64,000 bases of DNA from Massilia sp. NR 4-1 (GCF_001191005.1 NZ_CP012201.1:2542001-2606000); one strand, 5' to 3'; shown: positions 25,066 to 32,940, counted from the first letter of the stretch. Notes: a model not told the origin generated them from the letters alone. Numbers and translations are program-made.

Positions 25066-25265
25066 AGCCCCCCGGACGATATTCGCTGGCCGTCGCCATC
25101 ACGCTGGCACTGATCGTCAAGGTCGCCATCCTGTACGGCTTGTGGAAGGTCTTCTTCTCCGAGCCGCAAACCAAAAAAATGCGTCTGCCGACCGGGCAGG
25201 TTGAAAAACACCTGCTGGCGCAACCCGCACCCGTTCAAGAAATCCGCCCGAAAGGTGAAAAATGA
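25062..25265 (+). CDS. cydP: CydP, putative small subunit of cytochrome bd oxidase
   Basis: 67 residues. One membrane segment (about 9-31, LAVAITLALIVKVAILYGLW) followed by a short positively charged tail with the family pattern FFSEPQTKKMRLP. CydP-type proteins are found just upstream of cydA in many betaproteobacteria. It overlaps the regulator gene and cydA by four bases on each side, so all three are translationally coupled. It probably assists assembly or stability of the bd oxidase; this is not experimentally shown for this protein. Confidence 0.85.
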   Translation: MKPPGRYSLAVAITLALIVKVAILYGLWKVFFSEPQTKKMRLPTGQVEKHLLAQPAPVQEIRPKGEK

Positions 25266-26824
25266 CTTCCGTCGATGAAGTAGTTGCCTTGTCGCGCCTG
25301 CAGTTTGCTGCGACCGCGATGTATCACTTCCTGTTTGTGCCGCTGACGCTGGGCCTGTCCTGGATTCTGGTCATTATGGAATCGGTCTATGTGATGACCG
25401 GCCGCGAAATCTACCGCGATATGACCAAGTTCTGGGGCAAGCTGTTCGGCATCAACTTCGCCATGGGCGTGACCACCGGCATTACGCTGGAATTCCAGTT
25501 CGGCACCAACTGGGCCTACTACTCCCACTATGTGGGCGACATCTTCGGCACGCCGCTGGCGATCGAGGGCATGATGGCCTTCTTCCTCGAATCGACCTTC
25601 GTCGGCCTGTTCTTTTTCGGCTGGACCAAGCTGTCCAAGGTGCAGCACTTGAGCGTGACCTTCCTGGTGGCGCTGGGCTCCAGCCTGTCGGCGCTGTGGA
25701 TTCTGATCGCCAACGGCTGGATGAACAATCCGATCGGCGCGGAGTTCAATTACGAGACCATGCGCATGGAGCTGACCAGCATCGGCGACGTCTTCTTCAA
25801 CCCGGTCGGCCAGGTCAAGTTCGTGCATACCGTGGCGGCGGGTTATGTGACCGCATCCATGTTCGTGCTGGGCGTGTCGGCCTTCTACCTGCTCAAGGCG
25901 CGCGATATTCCGTTTGCGCTGCGCTCCTTCGCCATCGCCGCCGGTTTCGGCCTGGCCTCGACACTTTCCGTGATCGTGCTGGGCGACGAGTCGGGCTATA
26001 CAGCCGGTGAGGTGAACAAGGTCAAACTGGCCGCCATCGAGGCGGAATGGGAAACCGAGCCTGCGCCGGCCGGCATCACCGTGATCGGCCTGCCCAGCGA
26101 CGAGCATGAGCGCACCGATTACGCCATCAAGATCCCGTATGTACTGGGCCTGATCGCCACCCGCTCCACGGACAAGGAAGTGGTGGGCATCAAGGATTTG
26201 AAGAAGGACCATGAAGTCCGCATCCGCAATGGCATGAAGGCCTATGCCGCTCTAACCCGTTTGAAATCGGGCGACAAGTCGGAAGAAGCGAAGCTGGCCT
26301 TCAAGCAGGTGCAGCAAGACCTCGGCTACGGCCTGCTGCTGAAGAAGTACACGCCGAACGTGGTGGACGCCACCGAAGCGCAGATCAGGATGGCGGTCAA
26401 CGATTCGATTCCGAAGGTGGCGCCGCTGTTCTGGTCCTTCCGCGGCATGGTCTTCCTCGGCATGCTGTTCCTGTTCATTTTCAGCGCCTCCTTCTATTTC
26501 CTGGTGCGCAAGCGCCTGGCGCAGCAGCGCTGGCTGCTGAAGCTGGCCGTGTTCGCGATTCCCCTGCCCTGGGTGGCGGCGGAACTGGGCTGGATCGTGG
26601 CCGAATATGGCCGCCAGCCGTGGACCATTGCCGGCATCCTGCCCACGCATTTGTCGGCCTCGAATATCCAGCCTGGCAGCCTGTATTTCAGCCTGGCCGG
26701 ATTCGTCGGCTTCTACACCCTGCTGCTGGTGATCGAAATGACCCTGATGATCAAGTTCGCCCGCCTCGGCCCAAGCGCCCTGCACACAGGGAAGTACCAC
26801 TGGGAACAACAGTCTGCGCAATAA
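25262..26824 (+). CDS. cydA: Cytochrome bd ubiquinol oxidase subunit I
   Basis: 520 residues, the usual length, with about nine membrane segments. Conserved features: His near residue 20 (MYHFLFVPLTLG) as a heme b595 ligand, GxTxEFQFGTNW (MGVTTGITLEFQFGTNW), the periplasmic Q-loop region (about 230-380) for quinol binding, and GRQPWTIAGILPT near the end. It oxidises quinol and reduces oxygen to water with high affinity using hemes b558, b595 and d. It overlaps cydP and is followed by cydB after nine bases. Confidence 0.97.
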   Translation: MTSVDEVVALSRLQFAATAMYHFLFVPLTLGLSWILVIMESVYVMTGREIYRDMTKFWGKLFGINFAMGVTTGITLEFQFGTNWAYYSHYVGDIFGTPLAIEGMMAFFLESTFVGLFFFGWTKLSKVQHLSVTFLVALGSSLSALWILIANGWMNNPIGAEFNYETMRMELTSIGDVFFNPVGQVKFVHTVAAGYVTASMFVLGVSAFYLLKARDIPFALRSFAIAAGFGLASTLSVIVLGDESGYTAGEVNKVKLAAIEAEWETEPAPAGITVIGLPSDEHERTDYAIKIPYVLGLIATRSTDKEVVGIKDLKKDHEVRIRNGMKAYAALTRLKSGDKSEEAKLAFKQVQQDLGYGLLLKKYTPNVVDATEAQIRMAVNDSIPKVAPLFWSFRGMVFLGMLFLFIFSASFYFLVRKRLAQQRWLLKLAVFAIPLPWVAAELGWIVAEYGRQPWTIAGILPTHLSASNIQPGSLYFSLAGFVGFYTLLLVIEMTLMIKFARLGPSALHTGKYHWEQQSAQ

Positions 26825-26833
26825 GGAGCCATC

Positions 26834-27976
26834 ATGCTATTCGACTATGAAACCTATAAAATAATCTGGTGGTGCTTCGTCGGCGTGCTGCTGCTGGGCT
26901 TTGCGCTCACGGGCGGCTTCGACTTCGGCGTCGGCATGTCCCTGCCCTTCCTCGGCAAGAACGACACCGAACGGCGCATCATGCTCAACACTGTCGGCCC
27001 CACCTGGGAAGGCAACCAGACCTGGTTCATCGCGGCCGGCGGCACGCTGTTCGCCGCCTGGCCCATGGTGTATGCGGCAGCCTTCTCGGGCATGTATATC
27101 GCGCTGATGGTCTGCCTGTTCGCGTTGTTCTTCCGACCGGTGGGCTTCGACTACCGCAGCAAGCTGAAAGACCCGCGCTGGCGCAATGCCTGGGACTGGG
27201 GGCTGTTCGTGGGCGGTTTCGTGCCGCCGCTGATCTTCGGCGTCGCCTTCGGCAACCTGCTGCTGGGCGTCCCCTTCCGCTATGACGAGATCCTGCGCCT
27301 GGAATACACCGGCACCTTCATTCAGCTGCTGAATCCCTTCGGCCTGCTGGCTGGCCTGCTGGCTGTCGCCATGCTGCTGATGCACGGCACCACCTTCCTG
27401 CAGCAGAAGGCCGATGGCGTGGTGGCCGAACGCGCGCGCCGCCTGTCCATGGTCGCCGCCGTGCTGGTGATCCTGCTGTTCGCGGCGGCCGGTTTCTGGG
27501 TCGCCTACGGCATCGAAGGCTACCGCATCGTCGCCATGCCCGATCCGAACACGGCCTTCATGCCGCCCGCGAAAACCGTGGAACGCGCCGTCGGCGCATG
27601 GCTGGACAACTACAGCCGCTGGCCGCTATCGATGGCCCTGCCGCTGGCCGCCTTCGCCGGCGCCCTGCTGGTGATCGCCTTCAGCGCCGCGCGCCGCAGC
27701 CTGCCGGCCTTCCTCGCCAGCGGCCTCACGGTGAGCGGCATCATCCTGACGGCGGGCGTAGCCATGTTCCCCTTCGTGCTGCCCTCCTCGCTGCTGCCTG
27801 GCCACAGCCTGACCGCCTGGGACGGCGTCTCCAGCCACAAAACGCTGGGCGTGATGTTCTGGGTCGTGGCCCTGCTCCTGCCCATTATCGTGATGTACAC
27901 CAGCTGGGTGTACCGCGTGGTGCGCGGCAAAGTCACCGAACAGCACATCCGCGACAACGAACATTCCGCTTACTGA
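26834..27976 (+). CDS. cydB: Cytochrome bd ubiquinol oxidase subunit II
   Basis: 380 residues with about eight or nine membrane segments and the family signatures GFDFGVGMSLPFLG (about 30-43), GPTWEGNQTWFIAAGG (about 56-71) and FRPVGFDYRSKL. It forms the heterodimer with CydA that holds the oxidase core. A GGAG ribosome binding site stands seven bases before the ATG. Confidence 0.97.
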   Translation: MLFDYETYKIIWWCFVGVLLLGFALTGGFDFGVGMSLPFLGKNDTERRIMLNTVGPTWEGNQTWFIAAGGTLFAAWPMVYAAAFSGMYIALMVCLFALFFRPVGFDYRSKLKDPRWRNAWDWGLFVGGFVPPLIFGVAFGNLLLGVPFRYDEILRLEYTGTFIQLLNPFGLLAGLLAVAMLLMHGTTFLQQKADGVVAERARRLSMVAAVLVILLFAAAGFWVAYGIEGYRIVAMPDPNTAFMPPAKTVERAVGAWLDNYSRWPLSMALPLAAFAGALLVIAFSAARRSLPAFLASGLTVSGIILTAGVAMFPFVLPSSLLPGHSLTAWDGVSSHKTLGVMFWVVALLLPIIVMYTSWVYRVVRGKVTEQHIRDNEHSAY

Positions 27977-27988
27977 AAGGAGCCGACT

Positions 27989-28144
27989 ATGTGGTACTTC
28001 ACCTGGATATTGGGCATCGGTCTGGCCCTGGCCCTGGCCATCATCAACGTCATGTGGCTGGAGGCGAATTACGCCTTCGGCCAGCGCGACGAGGAAACCA
28101 CCCGCGCCAGCTTCGAGAACGCGCGCGCCGCCGAAAAGAACTAG
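27989..28144 (+). CDS. cydX: CydX, small subunit of cytochrome bd oxidase
   Basis: 51 residues, read directly from the sequence: begins MWYFTWILGIGLALALAI, a single membrane helix (about 4-24), then NVMWLEANYAF and an acidic tail. The start MWYFxWxLG and the following Glu are typical of CydX/YbgT, which binds CydA and stabilises the hemes. A GAAAGGAG ribosome binding site precedes the ATG, 12 bases after cydB. The gene is easily missed because of its size. It is the last gene of the operon. Confidence 0.94.
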   Translation: MWYFTWILGIGLALALAIINVMWLEANYAFGQRDEETTRASFENARAAEKN

Positions 28145-28155
28145 CGCGCCCGCAT

Positions 28156-28183
28156 CGTCAGGCCGTCTTGCAGCGGCCTGACG
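28156..28183 (+). terminator. Hairpin ending the cyd operon
   Basis: CGTCAGGCC (28156-28164) pairs with GGCCTGACG (28175-28183) across a ten-base loop, 11 bases after the cydX stop. No T run follows, so it may stabilise the mRNA end or need Rho rather than work as a classic intrinsic terminator. Confidence 0.55.
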
Positions 28184-28198
28184 GAGGGGTGGGAGCGG

Positions 28199-28726
28199 TC
28201 ATAGTGGCTTCATCTTTTTTGCTTGGCGCAGACCCCAGGCGCCTGTGGCAAAAAATACCAGCGGAACGATGCAAAGCACGTAGTCGCCCATATCCAGGCC
28301 CACCAGCTGAATCGCAGCCTGGGTAGGATCAGCCGGATTGTAATGGACTAGCACAGCGCTCCCCGGCGCCAGCGTAGACAGCCATTGTTGAACTACTGAT
28401 TTATCGACATCACATCCAGAATTCCCCACGATCGACACGCCAGGCCGGTTTCTTGTGTATAAGCGCTCCTGCACGCGATAACGGTAGCTGACTTTTACAC
28501 ACCAGTCCCTCCGCCTGCCAGTTCGCTGGTAGATGCTGCTCGACAAAACTTCAGCCGAGGCCATCGGCCAGGAATGCGAGCTGACTTGGCTATGCGCTCG
28601 CGAAAACGCGAACCACGCGAATGGCAGCGCAATCAGTATCAGGAACCAGGCGAGCACTTTTAAGAGTGCCGGATCGGCTGGCGGGTCACGCTTGATGGTA
28701 CTGGCTTGAACGGAAGAGGCGGACAA
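28199..28726 (-). CDS. DUF3592 membrane protein
   Basis: 175 residues with two membrane segments (about 24-42 and 145-165) around a soluble domain typical of DUF3592: SHSWPMASAEVLSSSIYQRT, VSYRYRVQERLYT and VLVHYNPADPTQAAI. Function is unknown; members are scattered and often in accessory regions. GC content here is lower than in the flanking cyd operon, suggesting acquisition. It is 12 bases downstream of an acetyltransferase gene on the same strand. Confidence 0.8.
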   Translation of the reverse strand: MSASSVQASTIKRDPPADPALLKVLAWFLILIALPFAWFAFSRAHSQVSSHSWPMASAEVLSSSIYQRTGRRRDWCVKVSYRYRVQERLYTRNRPGVSIVGNSGCDVDKSVVQQWLSTLAPGSAVLVHYNPADPTQAAIQLVGLDMGDYVLCIVPLVFFATGAWGLRQAKKMKPL

Positions 28727-28738
28727 ATTCGAACCTTC

Positions 28739-29200
28739 TTATAGTTTCTTGTGATAGACGACAAAGCCGGGTTTTTCAGCGACCTTGTCGTACAGCTGCA
28801 TTGCCGCGACATTGCTTTCGCGCGTCTGCCAATAGACGCGGGGGATGCCAGCGGCTTTTGCATGCTCATATACGGCTTCGATTAGCGCCCGCCCCACACC
28901 CAGTCCCCTGGCATCTGCCGCAGTAAACAAATCCTGCAAATAGCAGCTAGGCGCTATTTGAATGGTACTTCTGTGATAAAGGAAGTGGACCAAGCCCAGC
29001 AGCTTGCCGCCGCGCTCCGCGACCATAGCGTGCATTGGCTCATATGGATCGAAAAAGCGCGTCCACGTCATCTGGCTTATTTCCGGCGCCAGCGCAGTTT
29101 CTGCGGACCGTCCATAGAAGGCGTTGTAGCCCAGCCAAAGCACTTCCCATTCCGCGCGATCGCGTTTTTCCAGCGCACGAATTACAAGCTGTTCATTCAT
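28739..29200 (-). CDS. GNAT family N-acetyltransferase
   Basis: 153 residues from the ATG at 29200 (AGGA upstream). The acetyl-CoA motif reads ARGLGVGRALIEAVYEHA (about 95-112), with IQIAPSCYLQDLFTAADARG-like beta strand 4 before it and LYDKVAEKPGFVVYHK at the C-terminus, as in small single-domain acetyltransferases. The substrate is unknown. It and the DUF3592 gene appear as a pair in a lower-GC stretch. Confidence 0.87.
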   Translation of the reverse strand: MNEQLVIRALEKRDRAEWEVLWLGYNAFYGRSAETALAPEISQMTWTRFFDPYEPMHAMVAERGGKLLGLVHFLYHRSTIQIAPSCYLQDLFTAADARGLGVGRALIEAVYEHAKAAGIPRVYWQTRESNVAAMQLYDKVAEKPGFVVYHKKL

Positions 29201-29268
29201 GATTTCCTGGCTCAGCATTTAAATTTAAAGGACCATATGGACATCTACCAGTCCCGCAAGGAAGCATA

Positions 29269-29568
29269 TCAGCTATATGGTGGCAGTATTGCTTTCCCAT
29301 GTACCTTGGCGAACTCAACAATGTTGGAGTAACTAGTTCTCAGAGATGTGCCATCGGGAAGGAAAACATTTTTCCATTGAAAACCCTGCATTGCCGTACC
29401 ACTCTTCCGCAACGCAAGCCGCTCTGTTTCCGCAGCAAGCCAGCGTTTCACAAGTTGCGCAACAAAGGCGTCAAGTTTCATATCTGGACGGGTATCCATT
29501 AGATGAAATTCCAAGGTCAACAAATCAGTTATCGGCAGGTACACCGGCCACTTCGCTTCGTATTCCAT
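29269..29568 (-). CDS. Small protein of unknown function next to a repeat array
   Basis: 99 residues starting at an ATG with AAAGGA eight bases upstream. It is not recognised. A helical middle segment (about 28-56, KLDAFVAQLVKRWLAAETERLALRK region) leads to a more polar C-terminus that stops abruptly after ILPPYS, so it could be truncated. Codon use and GC are unlike the core genes. The 31-bp-period repeat array at 29621-29758 lies just upstream, 50 bases from its start. It may be cargo of a mobile element or a gene controlled through the array. Confidence 0.6.
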   Translation of the reverse strand: MEYEAKWPVYLPITDLLTLEFHLMDTRPDMKLDAFVAQLVKRWLAAETERLALRKSGTAMQGFQWKNVFLPDGTSLRTSYSNIVEFAKVHGKAILPPYS

Positions 29569-29620
29569 GATTCAATCCTTTCGAAATGAGTCTAAAGATT
29601 GGAGTACGGAACAGGAAGAT

Positions 29621-29758
29621 AGTTCGTTTTAGACTTTCGGCTCATGCAAAGAGACTGGATTAGACTTTCAGCGCGATTTCCTGGACAGTTTTAGACTGCG
29701 AGAAGGGGAATTAAGACTGTATTAGACTCAAAGAGTGCAAAATAGACTGAATTAGACC
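29621..29758 (+). repeat. Array of five 15-bp direct repeats with 31-bp period
   Basis: Units start at 29621, 29652, 29683, 29714 and 29744 (steps 31, 31, 31, 30). Each has the form AGACTGnnTTAGACT, i.e. two AGACT boxes ten bases apart, followed by 15-16 unconserved bases. The first and third units are degenerate in the first box (AGTTC, GGACA) and the last in the second (AGACC). One inverted box lies at 29589-29593. The boxes stay on one face of the helix (10 and 31 bases are one and three turns), as in binding arrays for replication initiators, transposases or cooperative regulators. Local DNA is AT-rich. Confidence 0.8.
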
Positions 29759-29844
29759 AAGTAAGAATTTTCCGAGGGAGGTGGCCGTAGCTACTCGCAA
29801 AGCTCCGCTATTAGGCGAACTCTGCGAACTGCTAAGCGTGTCCG

Positions 29845-30708
29845 TCAAATCGGCAGCACCGTCAGGTCACCCTGCAATAGCGGCCGGACCAGGATCTGGT
29901 ACACATCCATATCGAAGCGTGCCACCGGCAGCTTGGCGCGCCGTTTGCCTTTCTGCGGCTCGGGGCCGAGATAGCACCAGCGGTCCACGCGCTGCACCTG
30001 GCGCAGGCCGTCCGATTCTTCCACGATGCCGATCGCGCCCTCGTAAGGCCAGCGCGCCAGGCGCAAGGTGGCCAGCGCCTCGCGCAGACGGGCAGCATGC
30101 GCCTCGCCCCCCTCCTCGCCCGTGCAGGCGCCACGGCAGCGCGCGATCTGGCGCGCGAAGCAGGAACGTCCCTTCACCACTTTCTCCAGACCCGTCACGG
30201 CGGGACACAGGCCATGGCGCTCCACCAGCTCGCGCAAGGCTTCCAGCGCCGCGCGGCGGCTGCCGAACAGGCCATATAGGCCATCGGTCACGGCGAAATC
30301 GACCTCGTTGGCGAACACCACTTCCGGCGCCGGCCCATCCAGGCTGAACGAGCACATTTCGCGGAAGCGGCGCAGCTTCTGGTTGAACACAGGCTGATGC
30401 TGGCGCACCAGTTGCGCCTCGCGCAGCAGCGCGCCGATTTCGCCGCCGGTGCGTTCGAAATCGATGGCGGCGGTACGCGCCAGCATCTGCGATTCTTCCG
30501 CCGTGCGCAGATGGCTCAGGACGCGCAGGCGGATATTGATGCTCTTGCCGATGTAGATGGGCTTGCCGTCCGCAGCGCGGAAGAAGTACACGCCCGGCAG
30601 CGGCGGCAAGGCGTCGATGCAGTCGCGCGGAATGTGGGCGGGATAGCTGAATTGGAGAACGGGATCGCTGCAAACCAGCAGGCCTACCGAATTGACATGG
30701 GTGCGCAT
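29845..30708 (-). CDS. cho: Excinuclease Cho (UvrC-like GIY-YIG nuclease)
   Basis: 287 residues, close to E. coli Cho (295). N-terminal GIY-YIG domain (about 34-110): GVYFFRAADGKPIYIGKSIN with the catalytic Arg in INIRLRVLSHL and the Glu in GGEIGALLREAQL. The C-terminal part resembles the UvrC cysteine-rich region (SCFARQIARCRGACTGEE). It lacks the UvrC RNase H-like and HhH domains, so it makes only the 3' incision in UvrAB-dependent repair of bulky damage. In E. coli cho is SOS-controlled; no LexA box was identified here. Confidence 0.87.
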   Translation of the reverse strand: MRTHVNSVGLLVCSDPVLQFSYPAHIPRDCIDALPPLPGVYFFRAADGKPIYIGKSINIRLRVLSHLRTAEESQMLARTAAIDFERTGGEIGALLREAQLVRQHQPVFNQKLRRFREMCSFSLDGPAPEVVFANEVDFAVTDGLYGLFGSRRAALEALRELVERHGLCPAVTGLEKVVKGRSCFARQIARCRGACTGEEGGEAHAARLREALATLRLARWPYEGAIGIVEESDGLRQVQRVDRWCYLGPEPQKGKRRAKLPVARFDMDVYQILVRPLLQGDLTVLPI

Positions 30709-30755
30709 GGCGTCATGATAGCGCCGGCAGCCGCTTGTGGTACATTCACGCCTCC

Positions 30756-31253
30756 ATGAAATACCTCAGCGCCTATTCCGAACAGACCCGTAGCCAGGTC
30801 GAACAGCTGCTTACCCAGGACCGCCTGGGCGAAGTCCTGCTGAAACGTTATCCGAAAGCCCACGATATCCGCACCGATCGCGCCCTGTACGACTATGTGC
30901 AGGAGCTGAAGACCGAGTATCTGCGCAATGCTGACCCGATCAACAAGGTCGCTTTCGACAACAAGATCCACGTCATCAACCACGCGCTGGGACTGCACAC
31001 CGCCATCTCGCGGGTCCAGGGCGGCAAGCTTAAAGCCAAGCACGAGATCCGCGTCGCCACCATGTTCAAGGACGTGCCGCTGGAATTCCTGCGCATGATC
31101 GCCGTGCACGAACTGGCCCACGTCAAAGAGAAGCAACACGACAAGGCCTTCTACAAGCTGTGCACCTATATGGAACCGAACTATCACCAGTATGAGTTCG
31201 ATGTGCGCCTCTACCTGACCCAGCTCGATCATTCCGGCCAGCGCTTGTGGTGA
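30756..31253 (+). CDS. YgjP-like metallopeptidase-domain protein (DUF45)
   Basis: 165 residues from the ATG at 30756; a TTG at 30735 is possible. The motif VHELAHVKEKQHDKAFYKL (about 118-136) gives the zinc ligands HExxH plus a third His, as in YgjP/WLM-type metalloproteins. There is no signal peptide, so it acts in the cytoplasm. Peptidase activity has not been generally shown for the family. It is divergent from cho with a 47-base gap. Confidence 0.83.
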   Translation: MKYLSAYSEQTRSQVEQLLTQDRLGEVLLKRYPKAHDIRTDRALYDYVQELKTEYLRNADPINKVAFDNKIHVINHALGLHTAISRVQGGKLKAKHEIRVATMFKDVPLEFLRMIAVHELAHVKEKQHDKAFYKLCTYMEPNYHQYEFDVRLYLTQLDHSGQRLW

Positions 31254-31296
31254 AAGGCTGCCTTGACCGGCCTGCGCCCATTTGGGCAAACGCCGG

Positions 31297-32088
31297 CTAC
31301 ACGATCACCCTGCGCACACAGCGCGCATAGCCATCAAACCCGCGGTCGGTCGGATACGCGACGCCTGTGTCGAAGTCCTTGCACCAGGCCTCGTTTGCGA
31401 GATCGCCTGCCTCGTCCGACCAATACCAGTTCGGCCTAAATTCATCTTTCAGCGTCGCATAGAGCAGTATCTGCTCGCGCCGTCCTGGCAGACTGTGGCC
31501 CTGGCTGCCGGCCCATGCCAAGGCAGTCTCCCATGACTGGTGTACCAGCTCGCCGGCTTGCAGCAGCAGGTGGTAGTCCGCGGCGCCATTGCAGCCGAGG
31601 ACCAGGCCGGCATACCGCTCGCCTTGCCGCAATGGGATGGGGCAAGCGGCCGATGGTGCATCTTCGACCCGGCGCACGGCGCAGGCGCGACCGGAGTAGG
31701 TCTTGCGGTAATTGTATTGGGTGCCGTTGTCGAAATCGTGGCTCCATGCCATGCGCAACAGGATGGCGTCCGCTTCCGACGACCAATACCATTCGGCGGG
31801 AAAAGCGTGGCCCAGGTTAGCGTGCAGCAGGGCCAGTTCGCGGCGCGTCGGCAGGCTGGCGCCGCGCTGTTCGGCCCAATCGAGCGCGGCTTGCCAGGGC
31901 AAGGCTTCGGCCTCGCCGGGCAGAAGAAACAGCTGGTAGCCGGCGGCGCCATCCACCCCCGGCACAATGCCCGCGTAGCGCAGAACGCGCTGCTGCGCCT
32001 GTTCGGGCGGCGTGACGGAGCCGCCATCCTGGGCAATATTGCCGGCGTCGATGAGTTCAGCTTTCCAGCGGTCGGATGATTGAGACAT
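31297..32088 (-). CDS. Protein with two tandem DUF1566-like domains
   Basis: 263 residues made of an internal duplication. Repeat 1 (about 38-143) and repeat 2 (about 155-260) share the order RYAG-(I/L)V-G-GAA-Y-L-L-GE, W-ALDWA/ALAWA, SLPTRRELALLHA/SLPGRREQILLYA, WYWSSEAD/WYWSDEAG, DFDNGTQY/DFDTGVAY and CAVRRV/CVRRV. DUF1566 domains occur in phage tail and surface proteins related to C-type-lectin folds, suggesting ligand binding. There is no signal peptide. Function is unknown; the two-copy architecture is inferred from internal similarity. Confidence 0.8.
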   Translation of the reverse strand: MSQSSDRWKAELIDAGNIAQDGGSVTPPEQAQQRVLRYAGIVPGVDGAAGYQLFLLPGEAEALPWQAALDWAEQRGASLPTRRELALLHANLGHAFPAEWYWSSEADAILLRMAWSHDFDNGTQYNYRKTYSGRACAVRRVEDAPSAACPIPLRQGERYAGLVLGCNGAADYHLLLQAGELVHQSWETALAWAGSQGHSLPGRREQILLYATLKDEFRPNWYWSDEAGDLANEAWCKDFDTGVAYPTDRGFDGYARCVRRVIV

Positions 32089-32176
32089 ATATGCGTGAGA
32101 GTAGCGATGCCAGGATTATGCCTGCACGCGGCGCCCTGTGTACCGTTTCCCCCATCACTTGCGCAAAGTGGTCTTA

Positions 32177-32205
32177 TTGACAACTGAAAATTTACTAATT
32201 ATCGT
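32177..32205 (+). promoter_or_regulatory. Promoter for the small secreted peptide pair
   Basis: A perfect TTGACA (32177-32182), a 17-base AT-rich spacer and TATCGT (32200-32205). It points at the peptide genes starting at 32311, leaving a leader of about 100 bases. The region 32140-32310 is clearly richer in A and T than its surroundings. Confidence 0.6.
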
Positions 32206-32310
32206 ACGACTCCGATGGCTTAATTTAGTAAAAAAACTACTTTTTGAGACATCGTTCTCCCGCTACTGCACAGCATCACCAATCATCATAGAAATCATAG
32301 GAGACATACC

Positions 32311-32508
32311 ATGAAGAAAAAATTTGCATTGGGTGCACTGATGGCCGGCATCATGCTGAGTGCTTTTGCTGCTGAAACCCGCTACTTCCGGCTCCATTAT
32401 TCGCAGAACGTAGGTCCGGAATACTGTGAGCAAGTATGGCCTGGCTCGCACTTCAATGGCTTCCGCCAGGATGCCGCCCCCTACTACTACATCTCCTGCG
32501 TCAAATAA
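32311..32508 (+). CDS. Small secreted protein, copy 1 of a tandem pair
   Basis: 65 residues. A clear signal peptide (KKKFALGALMAGIMLSAFA, about 2-20, cleavage AFA-A) leaves a mature peptide of about 45 residues rich in aromatic residues with two cysteines (EYCEQVWPGSHFNGFRQ and YYYISCVK). A GGAGA ribosome binding site lies before the ATG. The second copy follows 26 bases downstream with the same layout. I do not recognise the family with confidence. The two cysteines may form a disulfide in the periplasm or outside the cell. Confidence 0.8.
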   Translation: MKKKFALGALMAGIMLSAFAAETRYFRLHYSQNVGPEYCEQVWPGSHFNGFRQDAAPYYYISCVK

Positions 32509-32534
32509 ATACGCCAATCATAGGAAGACATGCC

Positions 32535-32735
32535 ATGAAGAAAAAAATTGCATTGGGTGTACTGATGGCCGGCGTCATGCTGGGTGCTTGGGCCGCAGAA
32601 GAGCGTTTTTACCAAATCCATATTTCGCAGAATGAAGGGCCGTCGTACTGCGGCCAGGTGTGGCCCGGCTCGCAATTCAACGGTGTGCGCCAAGGTAGCG
32701 GTCCGTACTACTACATCGCCTGCATCAAATACTGA
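32535..32735 (+). CDS. Small secreted protein, copy 2 of a tandem pair
   Basis: 66 residues from the ATG at 32535; a longer open frame upstream is unsupported. Signal peptide KKKIALGVLMAGVMLGAWA, then a mature part aligned with copy 1: SQNEGPSYCGQVWPGSQFNG and PYYYIACIKY. Shared residues include SQN, GP-YC-QVWPGS-FNG-RQ and PYYYI-C-K. The upstream stretch (ccaatcatagga) also repeats that of copy 1, so leader and gene were duplicated together. Function is unknown. Confidence 0.8.
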   Translation: MKKKIALGVLMAGVMLGAWAAEERFYQIHISQNEGPSYCGQVWPGSQFNGVRQGSGPYYYIACIKY

Positions 32736-32746
32736 TCAGCAAGCAG

Positions 32747-32763
32747 GCCCGGCGCCGCCGGGC
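32747..32763 (+). terminator. Hairpin after the peptide pair
   Basis: GCCCGGC (32747-32753), a three-base loop and GCCGGGC (32757-32763), 11 bases after the second stop codon, followed by a T-containing stretch (TGATGTTGCTTT). A probable but not ideal intrinsic terminator. Confidence 0.5.
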
Positions 32764-32940
32764 TGATGTTGCTTTAAATCCACATTACTTTAGAGAATTC
32801 TGACATGGAACAAGGCGCTGACTATACTGGCGCCATACGCCCTCACCCCGCGTCTCCCTTTCCGCTGCGGCCCAATCCCTCGCCGACAAAAAACATGGTG
32901 CCGTAGCGCGCGCACCGCACTATTCATACGCGAGGGGTAT

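Noticed and set aside
28958..29332. A plus-strand open frame of 124 codons opposite the acetyltransferase and the small gene
   Set aside because: It begins inside the opposite gene and lacks any recognisable domain; a short MDIYQS-starting part has a possible ribosome binding site but is too short to support.
29621..29758. The repeat array as a CRISPR array
   Set aside because: Repeat units of about 15 bases with 16-base gaps are too short, the repeats are themselves internally repeated, and no cas gene is present.
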